Source of the DNA: Psychroserpens burtonensis DSM 12212
GTDB taxonomy: Bacteria > Bacteroidota > Bacteroidia > Flavobacteriales > Flavobacteriaceae
DNA: 64,000 bases
Assembly: GCF_000425305.1 (NCBI RefSeq)
Contig: NZ_AUDE01000011.1
Span: 109,931 to 173,930, forward strand
Direction: 5' to 3'
The notes under the pieces were generated by a model. The model made no database searches, was not told the DNA's origin, and worked only from the letters and a program-made list of their open reading frames with translations. The stretch's first letter is position 1. Every line of letters starts with the position of its first letter. Below are positions 27,279 through 36,800 of this stretch, one piece after another. Position numbers and translations under genes: made by a program.

Positions 27279-29603
27279 TTATTTTTCATACAAACTCATC
27301 AATACTTTTTCAGGAGTCATAGGTGCATGAAATTTCAATTGATGTTTAGTATTAAAGGCTTTAATCGCATTTTGAAGCGCGAAATAGGCGCCAATTCCAT
27401 ACATTAAAGGTGGTTCTCCAACAGCTTTTGATTTTAAAATAGCCATATCATTACCATCTGTTTCTACAGGAATCACTTCTACATATTTAGGTACAGAAAA
27501 TATGTCTGGTATCTTATACGTTGATAGTGCGTTTGATAGCAAGCGTCCTTCATCATTATAGGCAATTTCCTCCATTGTCATCCAGCCAATACCTTGTGCT
27601 AACGCTCCTTCCACTTGACCTAAGTCAATGCCTTCACTCATGCTTTTTCCGTAGTCATGAACAATCTTAACACTATCAAATTCATAAGTGCCACGAGTAC
27701 AATCTACAGTGGTTGTAATAATCGCTGTACCGTAAACATGATAGGCAAATGGGTGTCCTTTTTCTTTAGTTTTATCAAAGTGAATCTCTGGTGTCGCATA
27801 ATGAGCATTTTCAGTTAGAGCCACTCGTTTTAACATGGTCTTACTAACGAGATCTGTCCATGATAATTCTGATTTTTTTTCATTGATATACACGAATTCA
27901 GCTTTTAATTTGATGTCTTCTACGGAAACATTTAAATCTTCTGAAGCGACTTTTACCAATCGTTCTAACAGTGTATTGCAAGCCATTAAGGTTGCTTTTC
28001 CATTTAAATCTGCAGTAGAACTCGCAGCCGAAGGTGACGTATTCGCAACTCTAGTAGTATTGGTGGTTTCAATTTTTATTTTTTCAATGGGAACCGAAAA
28101 CACATCAGATGCAATTTGCATCATTTTCGTATTGACACCTTGTCCCATTTCGACAGCAGCTGTGCTAATTCCAATACTTCCGTCGAGATAAACATGAACC
28201 AAGGCACGCGCATGATTCATAGGCGTATTCGTAAATGAAATCCCAAAAGTAATTGGCATTAAAGCCAATCCTTTTTTGAAAGTTGAGTTCGCCTCATTGA
28301 ATTCTTTTACATTGCGTTCTAAAGTTTCAAGATTAAATATAGATTTTGCAGAATTCCAAGTGTTTTTAGCTTCCACCTTTTTAGCAATTTGACCATAAGA
28401 GAACGTGTCGTTTTCATCTAATAAATTCACTTCCTGAATTTGTCTAGACGACACTCCAATTTCACTTGCGGCTCTAGCAATAGCAGATTCAATGACAAAC
28501 ATGCCTTGCGGTCCACCAAACCCTCGAAATGCAGTGTTAGGTGGTAAGTTAGTTTTACAACTAATAACTGTTGTTTTTACATTTGGTACATAATAACTAT
28601 TGGTAGCATGAAACAAGGTTCGTTCAGCAATTGCAGGTGATAAATCTGCTGCAGCTCCAGAGTTTTGAAGAAATTCTGCTTCGTAAGCCAGTATTTTTAA
28701 ATCTTTTGAGAGTCCAATTTTATAAGAACTTTCATAGGGATGGCGTTTGCCTGTCATTCGTAAATCGTCGTGGCGATTCAATATTAATTTCACTGACTGA
28801 TTTAAATGATAGCTTGCCAAAGCAGCCATTACAGCCCAAGGTGTTGCTTGATCTTCTTTACCTCCAAATCCACCACCAAGACGTGTGACATCCACTTCAA
28901 TTTTGTGCATTGCAACACCTAAAACTTGTGCTATCGTTTTTTGAACTGCAGTTGGACCTTGAGTTGATGAGGTGATTTTTATGTTTCCGTTTTCTTGAGG
29001 TTCTGCATAGGCACCTTGAGTTTCGATGTAAAGATGTTCTTGTCCGTTTGAGAATGTTTCTCCTTTAAAGACATACGCGCAAGCTGCAAATGCTTTTTTA
29101 GAATCGCCTAAACTAAAAGAGCGCGGTGCATTGATAAAACTACCTTTAGCTTTAGCTTCTTTTGCAGTTGTGATCACTGGTAATTCTTCTATGTCTATTT
29201 CAATTAATGCTCTGGCTTTTCTTGCAATAAATTCAGATTTCGCAACAATTAAAGCAATTGGCATTCCCCAAAAATGAACTTCGTCTTCTGCAAACAAAGG
29301 TTCGTCTGGTATGATGCCTCCAATTTGGTTTGCTCCTGGAATATCTTTGTAGGTGAAAATACGTTCAACTCCTTCTAAAGCTTCTGCTTTAGAATAATCG
29401 ATGTGTTTGATTTTTCCATGTGCTTTTGGTGAATCAAAAACAACGCCATGAAACGTGCCTTGTTTAATATTAATATCATCAACATATACCGACTCACCGC
29501 GAACATGAGTGAAAGAGTCCATGTTTTTGATACTTTGTTTTATAGACATGGAAACCGCCTCTAATTTAGAATCTAAGGTATTATTTGATTTTTGTTTATG
29601 CAT
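27279..29603 (-). CDS. xdhB: xanthine dehydrogenase molybdopterin-binding subunit
   Basis: 774 residues from the ATG at 29603, favoured over a TTG at 29612. It overlaps the xdhA stop by 8 bp. The Moco domain has GGGFGGKEDQATP near 243 and FRGFGGPQGMFV near 360; the catalytic Glu is in the late GEPPLMYGIG. No Tat signal, so the enzyme is cytoplasmic. It oxidises hypoxanthine/xanthine to urate with the xdhA subunit. Operon order is guaD-xdhA-xdhB, so guanine can be routed to urate. Confidence 0.9.
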   Translation of the reverse strand: MHKQKSNNTLDSKLEAVSMSIKQSIKNMDSFTHVRGESVYVDDINIKQGTFHGVVFDSPKAHGKIKHIDYSKAEALEGVERIFTYKDIPGANQIGGIIPDEPLFAEDEVHFWGMPIALIVAKSEFIARKARALIEIDIEELPVITTAKEAKAKGSFINAPRSFSLGDSKKAFAACAYVFKGETFSNGQEHLYIETQGAYAEPQENGNIKITSSTQGPTAVQKTIAQVLGVAMHKIEVDVTRLGGGFGGKEDQATPWAVMAALASYHLNQSVKLILNRHDDLRMTGKRHPYESSYKIGLSKDLKILAYEAEFLQNSGAAADLSPAIAERTLFHATNSYYVPNVKTTVISCKTNLPPNTAFRGFGGPQGMFVIESAIARAASEIGVSSRQIQEVNLLDENDTFSYGQIAKKVEAKNTWNSAKSIFNLETLERNVKEFNEANSTFKKGLALMPITFGISFTNTPMNHARALVHVYLDGSIGISTAAVEMGQGVNTKMMQIASDVFSVPIEKIKIETTNTTRVANTSPSAASSTADLNGKATLMACNTLLERLVKVASEDLNVSVEDIKLKAEFVYINEKKSELSWTDLVSKTMLKRVALTENAHYATPEIHFDKTKEKGHPFAYHVYGTAIITTTVDCTRGTYEFDSVKIVHDYGKSMSEGIDLGQVEGALAQGIGWMTMEEIAYNDEGRLLSNALSTYKIPDIFSVPKYVEVIPVETDGNDMAILKSKAVGEPPLMYGIGAYFALQNAIKAFNTKHQLKFHAPMTPEKVLMSLYEK

Positions 29604-31008
29604 GCTGAACAAAGTCGTTTAATGTGAATTGCTTCGGAAATAACTCCATGAAATGCGCAAAGAATAATTGTCGAGCCAATAGGCGTTTGTAATCACTCGT
29701 GCCACGAACATCACTTATTGGCGAAATTTCACTTTGTAATAGATCATTGGCTTCTAATATCGTTTCCGAAGAGAGCCTTTTTCCTGTTAAAAATTTTGAA
29801 GTCTCATGTAAATACTTAGGAATAGCAGCAACACCACCAATCGATATATGTGCTTTTGAAATTATATTGTTTTCTATGGAAATATAAATCGCAGAGTTGA
29901 CGCTTGCAATATCCAAATGGGTTCGCTTACAGACTTTCTCAAAATTGAAAAATGATTGCATAGTCGGTAATTTGAAGCTAATAGCTTTTAATAATTCACC
30001 GTCTTTTAAATCATAAGTTTTGTAGCCTTGATAAAAGTGTTTGAGTGCTTTTTTCCTTTCTTTTCCTTCGGGATCTAAAATAACGACATCACTATTAAGT
30101 GCTAAAAAGAAAATCGTCATATCTCCAATAGGAGAGGCGTTAACCAAATTACCACCAAAAGAAGCCATATTTCTAATTTGCTCTGAAGACACTAATTTTA
30201 AATGTTCTTTTAACTTTAGAAAACAGGTGTTTAGTTCACTGTGATTCCATAAATCTGAAACCGTAGAATTGGTCCCTATTGTGCACACATCGTTTTCAAT
30301 ACTGATACCTTTTAAATAATTTTTATCTGCAATAAGATGTACCGAATTATCTACTAAATGGTCGGCTTGTTGTACATATAGATCTGTCCCGCCAGAGACA
30401 TATTTTCCTTGAGGTTGATTGATATCTTTAGCTTCTAAATCTTTTAATCGTTCAGGAATTGTTGCGAAATATTTAGGTATAAATTCGTTTTCAATCAACC
30501 AATTGAATGAGTAATCTTCCGTTTTGTCTTTTAAATTAGAAACTACTTGATGTGCCGCTTTTTCGATGGCTTTGTACCCTGTGCATCTGCAAATATTACC
30601 ACCAATAGCATCCAACGCATTGCTGTAATTTTTTTCAGAATTTGAAAGCGCAAAACCCGTTAGTGAGACTACAAAACCAGGTGTGCAAAATCCGCATTGG
30701 GTTGCATAATTAGCTTTCATAGCTTCTTGCTGAGCAGTGAGCTTGTTTTGAAGATTTGTACCTTCAACGCTAACAATGTGTTTGCCATGCGCATTTCCGA
30801 GGGGAGAAATACAAGAGGTGATACTTTGGTATTGGATCACATCATTTTCTAAGGTGCCAACAAGAATTGTACAGGCGCCACAATCGCCTTCGCGACAACC
30901 AATTTTGGTTCCTGTAAGACGTTGTTCATAGCGTATAAAATCCAATAAGGTCATCCCAGAATGTTCTGACGTTTTTATGGTTTTATTATTTAGGATGAAG
31001 GTTATCAT
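29596..31008 (-). CDS. xdhA: xanthine dehydrogenase [2Fe-2S]/FAD subunit
   Basis: 470 residues that fuse the ferredoxin and FAD domains. The plant-type [2Fe-2S] cysteines are in GCREGDCGACTIL near 38-50 and the second cluster in QCGFCTPGF and GGNICRCTGY. The FAD-binding half carries VSGGTDLYVQQ near 200 and ASFGGNLVNASPIGD near 275. It passes electrons from the molybdenum subunit to FAD and NAD+. It starts 3 bp before the guaD stop region (31012) and overlaps xdhB at its end. Confidence 0.9.
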   Translation of the reverse strand: MITFILNNKTIKTSEHSGMTLLDFIRYEQRLTGTKIGCREGDCGACTILVGTLENDVIQYQSITSCISPLGNAHGKHIVSVEGTNLQNKLTAQQEAMKANYATQCGFCTPGFVVSLTGFALSNSEKNYSNALDAIGGNICRCTGYKAIEKAAHQVVSNLKDKTEDYSFNWLIENEFIPKYFATIPERLKDLEAKDINQPQGKYVSGGTDLYVQQADHLVDNSVHLIADKNYLKGISIENDVCTIGTNSTVSDLWNHSELNTCFLKLKEHLKLVSSEQIRNMASFGGNLVNASPIGDMTIFFLALNSDVVILDPEGKERKKALKHFYQGYKTYDLKDGELLKAISFKLPTMQSFFNFEKVCKRTHLDIASVNSAIYISIENNIISKAHISIGGVAAIPKYLHETSKFLTGKRLSSETILEANDLLQSEISPISDVRGTSDYKRLLARQLFFAHFMELFPKQFTLNDFVQHA

Positions 31009-31011
31009 CTG

Positions 31012-31485
31012 CTAATACTCAGTTTTATCCATTTTTTTAGTCCATTCTTGGAAAGGTTCTAATGCGATTTCACGAGCTAATTGCTCAAATGGGATGCTTC
31101 TTTCTGCATAAGGCAACGGGATTTCTTTATAAATGAATTCATCATCAAAGCCAATATTTGCTGCATCTACTTGGTTACTTCCGTAATACACTTTATCTGG
31201 TCGAGCCCAATAAATAGCACCTAAACACATAGGGCAAGGTTCACAAGACGTATAAATTTCGCAACCATCTAACTGAAAAGAATCTAAGTTTTTACAAGCA
31301 TCTCTAATAGCTGTAACTTCGGCATGTGCTGTTGGGTCATTGGTTGACGTAACTTTGTTATTACCTCTACCAACAATTTTACCATCTTTTACGACGACAC
31401 AACCAAAAGGGCCACCTTCGTTATTATTCATTCCTTTGAGAGCAGCATTTACCGCTTCTTTCATGAATTGTTCTTTATTTGTCAT
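31012..31485 (-). CDS. guaD: guanine deaminase
   Basis: 157 residues of the cytidine/guanine deaminase superfamily. The zinc site is HAEVTAI (His and the proton-shuttling Glu near 53-55) and the PCxxC motif in CEPCPMCLGA near 84-93. The C-terminal region (DAANIGFDDEFIYKEI) and length match the small guanine deaminase rather than tRNA deaminase. It converts guanine to xanthine, the substrate of the xdhAB enzyme encoded 3 bp downstream. Confidence 0.85.
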   Translation of the reverse strand: MTNKEQFMKEAVNAALKGMNNNEGGPFGCVVVKDGKIVGRGNNKVTSTNDPTAHAEVTAIRDACKNLDSFQLDGCEIYTSCEPCPMCLGAIYWARPDKVYYGSNQVDAANIGFDDEFIYKEIPLPYAERSIPFEQLAREIALEPFQEWTKKMDKTEY

Positions 31486-31534
31486 ATATAATTATTTGAG
31501 TTGGGTTTGTATATTGAATGTAAGATATTAAATT

Positions 31535-31542
31535 CAAAACTA
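31535..31542 (-). promoter_or_regulatory. candidate -7 box of the guaD-xdhA-xdhB operon
   Basis: Minus-strand TAGTTTTG matches TAnnTTTG, 50 bp upstream of the guaD ATG. A -33 TTG is not obvious. Confidence 0.45.
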
Positions 31543-31588
31543 ATAGGATAGATTGATTTAAACTAAGAAAGCTTGAAATTTATAACAC

Positions 31589-33874
31589 TTAAAATGAATA
31601 GCCAATTGCAAAATTAAGTACAGGCTTATCAAACTGAAAATCAAATCGCTGGCCTTCTTCTAAGGATGGATCGTGAAAAGGTGCTGCTAAGTCAAAACGT
31701 ATTACAAAACCCTGTACGTCAACTCGTAAGCCAAGCCCTGTTCCCATCCCTAATTCATTGATAAAATTTGAAGTGAATGTATCATTACCGTTGAAAGCAG
31801 GATTGGCTTTTGAATTCCATACATTTCCTGCGTCGACAAAAAGTGCACCCTTAAAAAAGGAGTAGATAGGAAACCGATATTCTACGTTAGCCTCTAATCT
31901 AATGTTCCCAGTTTGGTCAAAAAACGTTCCGTCGCTATTGGCATCAGTTCCTTCATCGTATGTTCCAGGACCTAAAGAACGAATTCTAAAAGCTCTTACA
32001 CTATAAGGTCCTCCAGAGAAGTATTGTTTTACAAAAGGAATAACCTCAGAGTTTCCATAGGCTAATCCATAACCTGCAAATAATCTTGTGGCAATAGTTT
32101 GTTGTTTATCTTTTCCGAAGTTGAAATGAAATCGTGCGTCTACATCTGCTTTGGCATATTGAGCGTATTCAAGTCCTAAAAATGTTTTTGGTGCGCCTGT
32201 AGTGTTTTCTTTTCCTAAAAGACTAATAGAGTTTCCAGCAACATCAAAGGTCGTATTTATAAAAAATTGATTTGGATCGTTACCATCTACCATTTCATTA
32301 TAGGTAAATGAAAAGGTAAGACCTGAAATGAATTGTTGTTCAAAACTGCGTCTTAAAAATGGGTTGTCATTTAAAATAGTCTCAAACTCGTCGCTTGTTC
32401 TATTTAAACTTGTGTAGTTAACCGAAATTGGATTAATGTCATAAGTGATAAATCGATTAGCATTCCAAGCATATCCAAAAAGAGCGCTTCCGGTTAGTAA
32501 CGTATACAATTTGCTGCGCTGTAGATAGCTAACCCCCAAACTAGTTTTTGTCTTTGGGATAGAATACTTAAAAAAGGCATCATTGATATTAAACGGAGAA
32601 ATCACTCTCGGAAAAATCACTTGACCTTTTAAACCATATTCTAAACTGCTCAATCCTGCGTTTTCTCCGCTTGCAAATTGCGTTTCATAACCAATATTTG
32701 TACTCAGATTAAGGGTTTCTCCACCTTTAAAAAGATTTCTGTTGCTGTAGGTGAATGCTAGGTTTGGACCTGCAAAGTTATTAGATTTTGTAACGGCTTG
32801 TAACTCTGCTCTAAAAGCACGTTTTGTTAAAGGTGATAAGAAAATATTGGCTTCGAGTGCACCTAAACTATCGGTTAGAAGAGAATCAATTTCTTTGTAT
32901 TGAATGTTCACATATTTATATGCACCTATAGCTGATAAGCGTCTGGATGTGTTTTTTGAAATTTGCGGACTGTAATAATCACCTTCCTCAATAGTGATGA
33001 ATTTGTCTAAATGTTTTGATTTAAAAAATAACGAATCTTGATGATAACTTTTTGAATTGAAGCGCTCTTCTTTAACCGTTATTGAATCTTGTACATCATA
33101 ATTTGGATACACATTAACACGCTGAATTTGATACGGAACGGTTGCTTTCTTCGGAACTTGTGCTTTGAGTTTTAAGAATAAATCAAAACGCTTGTTTCTG
33201 TATTGATTGGTGTCTGCTTCAAAAATAAAGAAATCTGAATTCATGTTATAGTATCCTTTCTTTTTTAATTCTGAATCTATTCGTTGACGCTCTAATTTGA
33301 GAATTGATAAGTCAAATCGTGTCTCTTTTGTCAATGGAGAATTAGCTTTAAATACGTTGACGTCCTCATAAAGTGGAGATGCCATGGAGTCCAATTTGAA
33401 ATTTGCCATTTTATAAGCCGGAGTTACTTTCAAAGTGTAAGTGGCAAAAGCTTCCAATTCTTTTTCTTCAAATGATGAGCTTACCGTACTATAGAAAAAT
33501 CCATTATTTTCTAACCTGTTGCGCAAGATATCTGTAATTTCAAATGTTTTAACATCAGATTCGTACACTGGTTTTTGTCCAATCTGTTTATAAAGCCAGC
33601 GATTGATAAAGCCAGGATTTTCCTTTTGAGTTTTATAGTAATAATATAAACCTAGATGCATTCCTAAAAATTTAGAATTGGGTTCAGGTCTTAAGACGGT
33701 TTCTAATGTGGTTTTTAATTGGTTAATATTTTGAATAGAACTGTCTGCTTTAATTTCAATTTTTGCACCTGTGTATAAACGTTCGCCTTCTGGAATGTGC
33801 TTTCTAATGCTACACGAATGCAAAAGGGTTCCGAAGAAAAAAAGATAGATTATATGTTTTATTATTTTATTCAA
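31589..33874 (-). CDS. BamA/TamA-family outer-membrane lipoprotein (TamL-like)
   Basis: 761 residues. The N terminus is a lipoprotein signal ending LLHSC (Cys21), unusual for the BamA superfamily but typical of the Bacteroidota TamL type. POTRA-like repeats occupy about 30-400 and a 16-strand surface-antigen barrel (D15) the rest, with a VRAF-like GGPYSVRAFRIRSLGPG near 630 and a C-terminal Phe. It probably pairs with the TamB-like protein encoded just upstream for outer-membrane homeostasis. The start is TTG, 3 bp after the tamB stop; no ATG precedes the signal. Confidence 0.85.
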   Translation of the reverse strand: MNKIIKHIIYLFFFGTLLHSCSIRKHIPEGERLYTGAKIEIKADSSIQNINQLKTTLETVLRPEPNSKFLGMHLGLYYYYKTQKENPGFINRWLYKQIGQKPVYESDVKTFEITDILRNRLENNGFFYSTVSSSFEEKELEAFATYTLKVTPAYKMANFKLDSMASPLYEDVNVFKANSPLTKETRFDLSILKLERQRIDSELKKKGYYNMNSDFFIFEADTNQYRNKRFDLFLKLKAQVPKKATVPYQIQRVNVYPNYDVQDSITVKEERFNSKSYHQDSLFFKSKHLDKFITIEEGDYYSPQISKNTSRRLSAIGAYKYVNIQYKEIDSLLTDSLGALEANIFLSPLTKRAFRAELQAVTKSNNFAGPNLAFTYSNRNLFKGGETLNLSTNIGYETQFASGENAGLSSLEYGLKGQVIFPRVISPFNINDAFFKYSIPKTKTSLGVSYLQRSKLYTLLTGSALFGYAWNANRFITYDINPISVNYTSLNRTSDEFETILNDNPFLRRSFEQQFISGLTFSFTYNEMVDGNDPNQFFINTTFDVAGNSISLLGKENTTGAPKTFLGLEYAQYAKADVDARFHFNFGKDKQQTIATRLFAGYGLAYGNSEVIPFVKQYFSGGPYSVRAFRIRSLGPGTYDEGTDANSDGTFFDQTGNIRLEANVEYRFPIYSFFKGALFVDAGNVWNSKANPAFNGNDTFTSNFINELGMGTGLGLRVDVQGFVIRFDLAAPFHDPSLEEGQRFDFQFDKPVLNFAIGYSF

Positions 33875-33877
33875 GAC

Positions 33878-36800
33878 TTAATTCTTTTTCTGTGATATAC
33901 TTTGGTCTGTGTCTTCTTCCTTCGCTTTTAACTTTTCTTCAGCTGTTTTTTGTTCTGCTTCTAGTTTGGCTTTCTTTTCGTTTTGTGATTTAAAAATAGC
34001 ATCCCAAAGTTCGTCAAACTGATTGAATTCTTGTGTGAAAATTAGTGCAATTCCACTCACTATTGTTTGTCCGTCAATCACATTCTCAAACTCACTTTTT
34101 CTAAAGCCTTTAAGTCTATATCGACCGTCTTTTGAAACGATATATTCTAAACTCACGTTACCAATAAGAGGTGTAGACTCTCCGTTAGCACTATTGCCTT
34201 GGATATCTACTTCGCTGCCAACACGCACAATTAAACGGTCATCAAATAGTTTCTTTTGTGCAGTGACATCTAGTTGTGTTCTCTCTGTGGTGCTTTCACC
34301 TTGATAATCTGTGTAGCTATTTAGGCCAAAATCTAGTGCAATTCCGGAAGTACCTAATAATTCATCTGAAAAGGCATTGAGTTGTCCGGAAACTGCATCA
34401 TTAAGATTGTCTCTCGCCATGGTTGCAAAACCTCCAGAACTTCCATCGCTTCCAGCATCTGGATAAAAACGATTGAGGACTAATAATGAAAACACTTGCC
34501 TGTTGAGTTCTCCTTCTTGAGCGTTTACTTGTTGCACACGACCGTAGACTTGTCCGCCAATGGCACCTTGTTCTTCCTCTGGCATATCGAGTTCAAACGA
34601 TATTTTTGGAGATAACAATTCACCATCTATATTAAGATAAATATTAAATGGTAGTACTTGCTTATATTTATTCTTTACTGAAGGGTCTGCACCAGAAATC
34701 TGTGGAGCCATTAACGCAGAAGCAGAAGTTTCTAAATTATAAATGGCCTGAACATCTAGTTTGGCATCAAATGGGTCACCTGACCAAGTAACGCGACTTC
34801 CAGGTGCAATCAAGAATTTTCTATTCACTAAATTATAAAGGTTGAGCTCATAATGTCCATCTGAAATCTCGTAAGATCCAGTGAGTGTAATTCTCCCGTT
34901 TGGTACCATGGTGAAAATAAGTTCGCCTTCTCCAGATGCTCTAAAATGATCTCCTGTTTGCTCATCAATAACAACGGTTACTGCTGCGTCTTTTCCAATT
35001 TTCATGAGTGTTTCAATATCAAAGCCCTTAATGGTTACCGTTTGTTCTTCTGTTTGGGTCAGGATGGCATCAGGATTTTCGCGATTGACAAAGGCGACTA
35101 CACCGTCACGTTCTTCGATATTGGCATAACTGGATGGCATCACATAAGTGATATCTGTATCTGATCCTAAGGTGAGCTCAGCGCTTAACTTCGGAATTTG
35201 TAAATCTCCTGTGAGTTTTGCGTTGGCGTTAAATGTTGCTTTTCCGTAGAAAATGTTATTATCTTCTTTCGTAGCCTTAAGTCCTTGAAAATTTTTAGCT
35301 TTTAAATTTATATTGAATGTTGGATTTAGAAAGTTCTTTGTCCCAATTTCTCCAGAAAGGACCAGGGCATTATTCTTTTCATCTAAAATGGTGAAGTCTG
35401 TCATTGAGAATCCGTCATTATCCACATTAAGTGTTTCATTCTGCATTGTAAACTTCGTGTTAAGTTTACTCACAATGACGCTGGCATCATTAAAGTTTAG
35501 GAATCCCTTGTATAGCGGATTTTTAGTTGTTCCAGTTACTTTAAATTCACCATTAAAACTACCGTTGGCACTCTTTATCTCACCCATAGAAAGCGTGTTG
35601 AGTGCTCTCATTTTAAATTCATTGATATCAAAATCAAGATCAATGTTTGCTTTATTATTCTCGACCGTGTAATCACCAACAAGGTCAAAATCTATATCTC
35701 CACCTTTTAGAGCTGCGATAAAGGCATAATTAGTAGCACCTAATGAATTACCATTAACACTCAAAGTGCCTAAATCTGTTTTTAAAACATTAAGTTTTTT
35801 GATGCTTAAATCGGCTAAAAGACCAGTATTTATAAAAAGGTCTTCCAAAATAAAATTACCATTAAGTTCGCCTGTTACGAGTTTAACTTCAGGGTTTAAA
35901 TAGCTAAAGAATTCACTAATTTTAAAGTTATTAAAGTCTAGAGCCACATGAGGCTTTGTGATATTAGCTAATTGATTTGTAATCTCAATAGATTGATTGT
36001 CTTTAGATATTTTGAAATCATTAAATTCTAAATCCTTATCGACTAATATAATGGCATTTGTAGCAGGAATTGACCAAGTGCTATTATTCAATATCAAGCT
36101 ATCTGAATTTACAGTAAATTTTAAACGCTCGCGATCACCAGTGATTTTTGTGTTGACATTCATGAGTTTTTCACCTTTGTGATACCCTAAGAAGTTGAGC
36201 GATAATTCGTTGTTGGTTTGACTTCCTGTGATGACTGTTTTGGGAATATTTAATGGTCCTGCTGTGATATTTTTAAAACCTAAATTAAAATTAAAATTCT
36301 CTTTAGTTGTGTTCATTGAAAACGCTAAACTATCCAATTCATTACCGCTATAATTAATATGAGGAGCAGTGATGTTAGCCTTGAGTTGATGCTCGTTTTC
36401 ATTAAAATTTATTGCAAAACTAATGGTGTCTAAGTCCTTGACGTTTACTAAAAAGACATCGTTAAGTAAAGGAGATTGTGCTATTTTACCTTCTAGTTTC
36501 AAGTTTACAGAAGTGTTACTAGTATCGGGAATGATTTCATCTCTATAAAAATAACTTAGTACATGTTCTTTTAGAGCTTTGCTAAAAGTTTGAGGGTCTG
36601 AATTTGATTTTAAGTTGAGATCAATTATTTTATTTTTAATAGAAATTGACGTCGTGTCTTTTTCTACGTGTACTAAAGTATTAAAATCTCCTAGTAAGTA
36701 AGCTCTATTGTCGTACACAATAACGCCTTCATCGATAATTGCAGAAATATCATAATTTTTAGAGTTACCTTTAAAGTCTGCAAAGATTTTCATTCCAGTT

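Noticed and set aside
35313..35672. 119-codon plus-strand ORF inside tamB
   Set aside because: Antisense to a repetitive beta-rich region; composition follows the opposite strand.
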